A stretch of DNA of 8,231 nucleotides. It comes from Nanobdellota archaeon (GTDB lineage: Archaea > Nanobdellota > Nanobdellia > Woesearchaeales > UBA12501). Below the pieces are notes generated by a model that made no database searches, was not told the DNA's origin, and worked only from the letters and a program-made list of their open reading frames with translations. The stretch is taken from positions 1-8,231 of the forward strand of contig JAHJCS010000144.1 of assembly GCA_018812465.1 (NCBI GenBank), in the 5' to 3' direction. Both the position numbers and the translations under genes were made by a program. This document shows, piece after piece, positions 6,005 to 8,231 of the stretch (its first letter is position 1; every line of letters begins with the position of its first letter).

Positions 6005-6021
6005 CCCATTCTTACCTTAAT

Positions 6022-6034
6022 AAACTTTATAAAT
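6022..6034 (+). promoter_or_regulatory. archaeal TATA promoter for a leaderless mRNA
   Basis: AAACTTTATAAAT places a TATA box (TTTATAAA, 6026-6033) with its centre about 26 bases before ATG 6056. Archaeal transcription starts roughly 25 bases downstream of the TATA centre, so the transcript would begin at or just before the start codon. No ribosome binding site precedes this ATG, which fits a leaderless message. This 51-base gap is the longest between genes after the left edge. Confidence 0.6.
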
Positions 6035-6055
6035 AAATCTCATATAATTGCATAT

Positions 6056-7096
6056 ATGGGGAGTAAAAAGAGGGGTTTTATAATATATTCCATCCTAAAG
6101 GTGGCAATAGGTGTAGGATTCGCACTTCTTCTGTTATGGTATGCTGTTGAGAAAGGCAAAGGCCTGGACTTTGAGAGGGTCTACCTGTCAAAAGACATTG
6201 CATTGACAATAAACGGGATTTATGGCATGCCTGCTGATGTCCTGCTTGATTATGAGAACGGATATATGGAGCAGTTTGAGAGGAAATATGATATTGCAGC
6301 AGGTAACAGCATTGTGGAGGTTAGCGTGCATGATGCAAGCCATCTGAGCGCAACATACCCTTATGGGGAGGTCCTGACAAGAAGGGTTGATTCATTCTTA
6401 GAAGAACCTAATTATCTTGCATTTGTGCTTAGAAGTGGTAAGATAACAATGACAAAGTCAAGGGAGGCTATAGCGCAGATGGGCTGTCCTTCATTATACA
6501 CTGGAGCTGAGATAAATCAGGTCACACTGCTTTTTGAACCAGGAGAGACTCAGGGAGAAGGAAACAAAGAAGGTGATCTGGAAGAGTATATCATAACAAA
6601 ACAGATAGCTGATGTGATAAGGATACTCTGCACTGCACAAGGATTGAACTGCAGGATAGTCCAGCAGCAGGACATTGATGCTAAACTTACTGAGATACAA
6701 TCCACCCAGAAAGACCTTCTTGTGAGCATCCATATTGGCTCAACAGATGCAAGCAGGAATCCAGCTGCGATAAGATATATTACAGGAGACCAAAGATCAG
6801 AGAAGCTCGCATGCCTTCTCTCAAACCTTCTTATTGAGGATTTCAAGCCAGTAGAGATAAAAAAAGTGGAGCCTACTACCTCAGACAAGAAGCTTCAGGT
6901 GCTCAAAGGAGTAAGTCCAGCAGTCAGCATTGAGCTCAGCAATCTCAAGAAGACCAGCTACATAACAGACCCTGACAAGATAGCTATGATGGCATCATCA
7001 ATACTCAACAGCATAAAAGCATATTATGGCCCAGGATTAGAAGAACCAGAACCTTCAGCACCAGATGTGCTGCCAGGCTCTAATGCACAACCATAG
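6056..7096 (+). CDS. membrane-anchored Amidase_3-like protein, zinc site apparently altered
   Basis: This 346-residue protein has an N-terminal basic patch and helix (about 8-30; MGSKKRG is a weak class III leader). A ~100-residue beta-rich domain (37-135) follows, then a region at ~155-322 laid out like N-acetylmuramoyl-L-alanine amidase. Strand VTLLFEPGE matches the family's IDPGH, but the zinc His is Glu164. EE at 176-177 fits the second ligand, the helix at 179-195 precedes the strand CRIVQQ, LLVSIH supplies the third ligand H226, and SIEL supplies the usual catalytic Glu293. The last helix (305-322) ends KAYYG, as in the family. The Thr-Arg usually found after the third strand is absent. 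Loss of the first His argues for a binding or structural role rather than normal peptidoglycan hydrolysis, which would have no substrate in an archaeon's own envelope. The tail (326-346) is Pro/Glu-rich. It probably starts a new transcription unit. Confidence 0.8.
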   Translation: MGSKKRGFIIYSILKVAIGVGFALLLLWYAVEKGKGLDFERVYLSKDIALTINGIYGMPADVLLDYENGYMEQFERKYDIAAGNSIVEVSVHDASHLSATYPYGEVLTRRVDSFLEEPNYLAFVLRSGKITMTKSREAIAQMGCPSLYTGAEINQVTLLFEPGETQGEGNKEGDLEEYIITKQIADVIRILCTAQGLNCRIVQQQDIDAKLTEIQSTQKDLLVSIHIGSTDASRNPAAIRYITGDQRSEKLACLLSNLLIEDFKPVEIKKVEPTTSDKKLQVLKGVSPAVSIELSNLKKTSYITDPDKIAMMASSILNSIKAYYGPGLEEPEPSAPDVLPGSNAQP

Positions 7097-7122
7097 TCTA
7101 AAAAGAGAAACAATTGACAAAA

Positions 7123-7126
7123 GAGG
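7123..7126 (+). promoter_or_regulatory. ribosome binding site GAGG deciding the start at 7132
   Basis: GAGG lies 5 bases before ATG 7132. The alternative TTG at 7114 lies upstream of this site and has no ribosome binding sequence of its own at the right distance. Confidence 0.6.
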
Positions 7127-7131
7127 AAAAT

Positions 7132-7644
7132 ATGGGTAAACTGTTCAAATCAAAGACAGGCCAGGAAGGAAAAGGCATCACAATGACTGATGAATGGGTA
7201 CTTGTTGTGATACTATCATTTGTCATTCCGATAACAGCAATGATCTTTGCTGTGTTCGTGACAGGATTTCAGATAAAATCAAACACATACATGGCAGATG
7301 TCGAGGACACAATAATACAGACCAGATTCTTCAATAATCCTGACTGCTTTGCATACCAGGACCCTGACACCGGAAGGGTATATCCAGGAATAATAGACAT
7401 CAGGAAATTCAACCAGGCAATAATGGACTCGTGCTACAGTGTGCCAAAGAATTATCTGTCAGGATACTTCAGGCTTGAGCTCAAGGATATTGACAGAAAC
7501 CAGGAATATACTCCTGTTGAATCAGCTAATTTCGGAGAAAACTATATCAGGCAAGGCTCAGAAAAAGAGCCTTTTCTTGTGCTGATAAAAGATGGTGACA
7601 CACTGCAGTCAGGCATAATTTATGTTCAGTCAAGCAATAAATAA
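7132..7644 (+). CDS. pilin-like anchored protein, cysteine-poor
   Basis: This 170-residue protein has the leader MGKLFKSKTGQ, a class III site of the KTG type with Gln11 as +1. An unusual polar stretch of about 12 residues precedes the helix at ~22-45, which ends FVTG like the helices of the first genes. The ectodomain carries DVEDTIIQTRFFNNPDC, then a DPDTGRVYPGIIDIRKFN segment, a second cysteine (C101) and a beta-strand-rich end. Only C72 and C101 are present. The pattern of a helical segment after the anchor, a phrase like DCFAYQD, and ID--KFN recalls pilin-like proteins seen in other DPANN clusters, but I cannot name a family. ATG 7132 is preferred to TTG 7114 because GAGG sits just before it. 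It lies 35 bases after the amidase-like gene and 7 before the next. Confidence 0.83.
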   Translation: MGKLFKSKTGQEGKGITMTDEWVLVVILSFVIPITAMIFAVFVTGFQIKSNTYMADVEDTIIQTRFFNNPDCFAYQDPDTGRVYPGIIDIRKFNQAIMDSCYSVPKNYLSGYFRLELKDIDRNQEYTPVESANFGENYIRQGSEKEPFLVLIKDGDTLQSGIIYVQSSNK

Positions 7645-7651
7645 CATTAAA

Positions 7652-8167
7652 ATGAAATCGAGACTTGGAAAAAAAGGTGGAGGATGGATGCCTCCTGTCA
7701 AGGAATCCATTGTCATAATAGTCGCTGTCATAATAATCTCTATCTTCTTCTCATTCATGATATTCGGAGGCTCTGCTGCTGACAAGAGTGATATAGATGA
7801 AAAAGGCAAGGACATAAAACAGTATGAGATCCTTATGAATCTCTTGAGATCACCAATAAGGGTGTCAAAACCTCTCATAATCAATGAAGGATTCGGGAAA
7901 GAGACAGATTTTGCTGAGCTGATAACAATCCATGACATTGAAGAGAATGATGACCTCAAGGATGAATATGAGGATGTTCTAGAGGCAAAAGCAGAATATG
8001 TCCTTAACCCAGTGTATGGTAGCGGAAACTGGGAAGTCAAGATAATCAATGCCAAGAAACAGGAGTATAGTATAGGAAACGCTGGCGGAACAACAAGAAG
8101 CATTGAGACAAAGATTCCAAGCTATAGCAGAGAACTGCTTACAGTTGCCCTGATAATTGAAGAATGA
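7652..8167 (+). CDS. pilin-like anchored protein without cysteines
   Basis: This 171-residue protein has the leader MKSRLGKKG with predicted cleavage after Gly9. GGGWMPPVKES separates it from the helix at ~19-38. The ectodomain begins acidic (DKSDIDEKGKD) and contains LMNLLRSPIRV (61-71), a FAELITIHD helix (87-95), a very acidic stretch (96-111), a beta-rich region ending NWEVKIINAK, and a C-terminal strand (LLTVALIIEE). Unlike most of its neighbours it has no cysteine. ATG 7652 is chosen over ATG 7622 because the latter overlaps the previous gene and would lengthen the leader to 19 residues. No clear ribosome binding site is seen, so it is probably coupled to the stop codon 7 bases upstream. 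The pairing with the protein at 7132 suggests they act together; the function is unknown. Confidence 0.83.
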   Translation: MKSRLGKKGGGWMPPVKESIVIIVAVIIISIFFSFMIFGGSAADKSDIDEKGKDIKQYEILMNLLRSPIRVSKPLIINEGFGKETDFAELITIHDIEENDDLKDEYEDVLEAKAEYVLNPVYGSGNWEVKIINAKKQEYSIGNAGGTTRSIETKIPSYSRELLTVALIIEE

Positions 8168-8170
8168 AAA

Positions 8171-8175
8171 GAGGA
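8171..8175 (+). promoter_or_regulatory. ribosome binding site GAGGA
   Basis: GAGGA lies 8 bases before ATG 8184 and supports this as the start of the last, cut-off gene. Confidence 0.55.
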
Positions 8176-8183
8176 TAAAAAGG

Positions 8184-8231
8184 ATGAGATCAAAAAAATC
8201 CCAGATCATTGACTTTCTGATAATCGGAGGA
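8184..8231 (+). CDS. pilin-like protein, N-terminus only (cut by window edge)
   Basis: Sixteen codons are visible: MRSKKSQIIDFLIIGG. KKS followed by Gln7 is a class III-type leader (Ser at -1 is less usual than Gly or Ala), and the hydrophobic helix starts at once, as in a true pilin. It begins 16 bases after the previous stop with a GAGGA ribosome binding site, and so continues the same operon beyond the window. Confidence 0.7.
   Translation, partial: MRSKKSQIIDFLIIGG

Noticed and set aside
7114..7131. TTG 7114 as the start of the next gene
   Set aside because: It lies before the GAGG at 7123-7126, which is well spaced for ATG 7132; the extra residues MTKEEN add nothing recognisable.
109..8231. 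Archaellum (flagellin) operon
   Set aside because: The leaders resemble archaellins, but no conserved archaellin core or FlaF/G/H/I/J-type gene is present and the ectodomains are unlike each other.

Overview
The window looks like chromosomal DNA from an archaeon, most plausibly a DPANN-type lineage (Woesearchaeota/Pacearchaeota-like). This placement is inferred from gene style, not from a marker gene. The evidence is GGTGA/GAGG-type ribosome binding sites, two TATA-like archaeal promoters (one at the distance expected for a leaderless mRNA), heavy use of ATA and AGA/AGG codons, tight gene packing, and archaeal class III (prepilin-type) signal sequences. No RNA gene, CRISPR array, insertion sequence or attachment site was seen.

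All well-supported genes are on the + strand. There are thirteen complete genes and a fourteenth cut by the right edge. Almost every product starts with a short basic leader ending in K/R-K/R-G/A (variants KTG and KKS), followed by one long hydrophobic helix and an extracytoplasmic domain. This is the layout of type IV pilin-like proteins processed by a PibD/EppA-type prepilin peptidase. No motor ATPase, platform protein or peptidase is encoded here.

Region 1 (109-2389) holds four proteins. Each has the same leader-helix start and then six cysteines in the order C-C-C-C-CC. Three are small; the second carries an extra ~350-residue beta-rich extension. Region 2 (2410-4401) holds a 43-residue membrane peptide, a 292-residue CWW/CxxC protein, a 55-residue membrane peptide and a 263-residue protein with a CLC motif. 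Region 3 (4411-6004) holds a protein with a duplicated thrombospondin-type-3-like, probably calcium-binding, cysteine-rich module, and a 358-residue protein with a CICLC motif and a TPR-like C-terminus.

Region 4 (6056-8231) seems to begin a second transcription unit with its own leaderless promoter. It encodes a membrane-anchored protein with an N-acetylmuramoyl-L-alanine amidase (Amidase_3)-like domain in which the first zinc histidine appears to be glutamate, then two further pilin-like proteins and the start of a third.

Taken together, the window suggests an envelope or surface assembly built from many different disulfide-rich, pilin-like subunits. That role is inferred; no single gene here has a function I can name with certainty.
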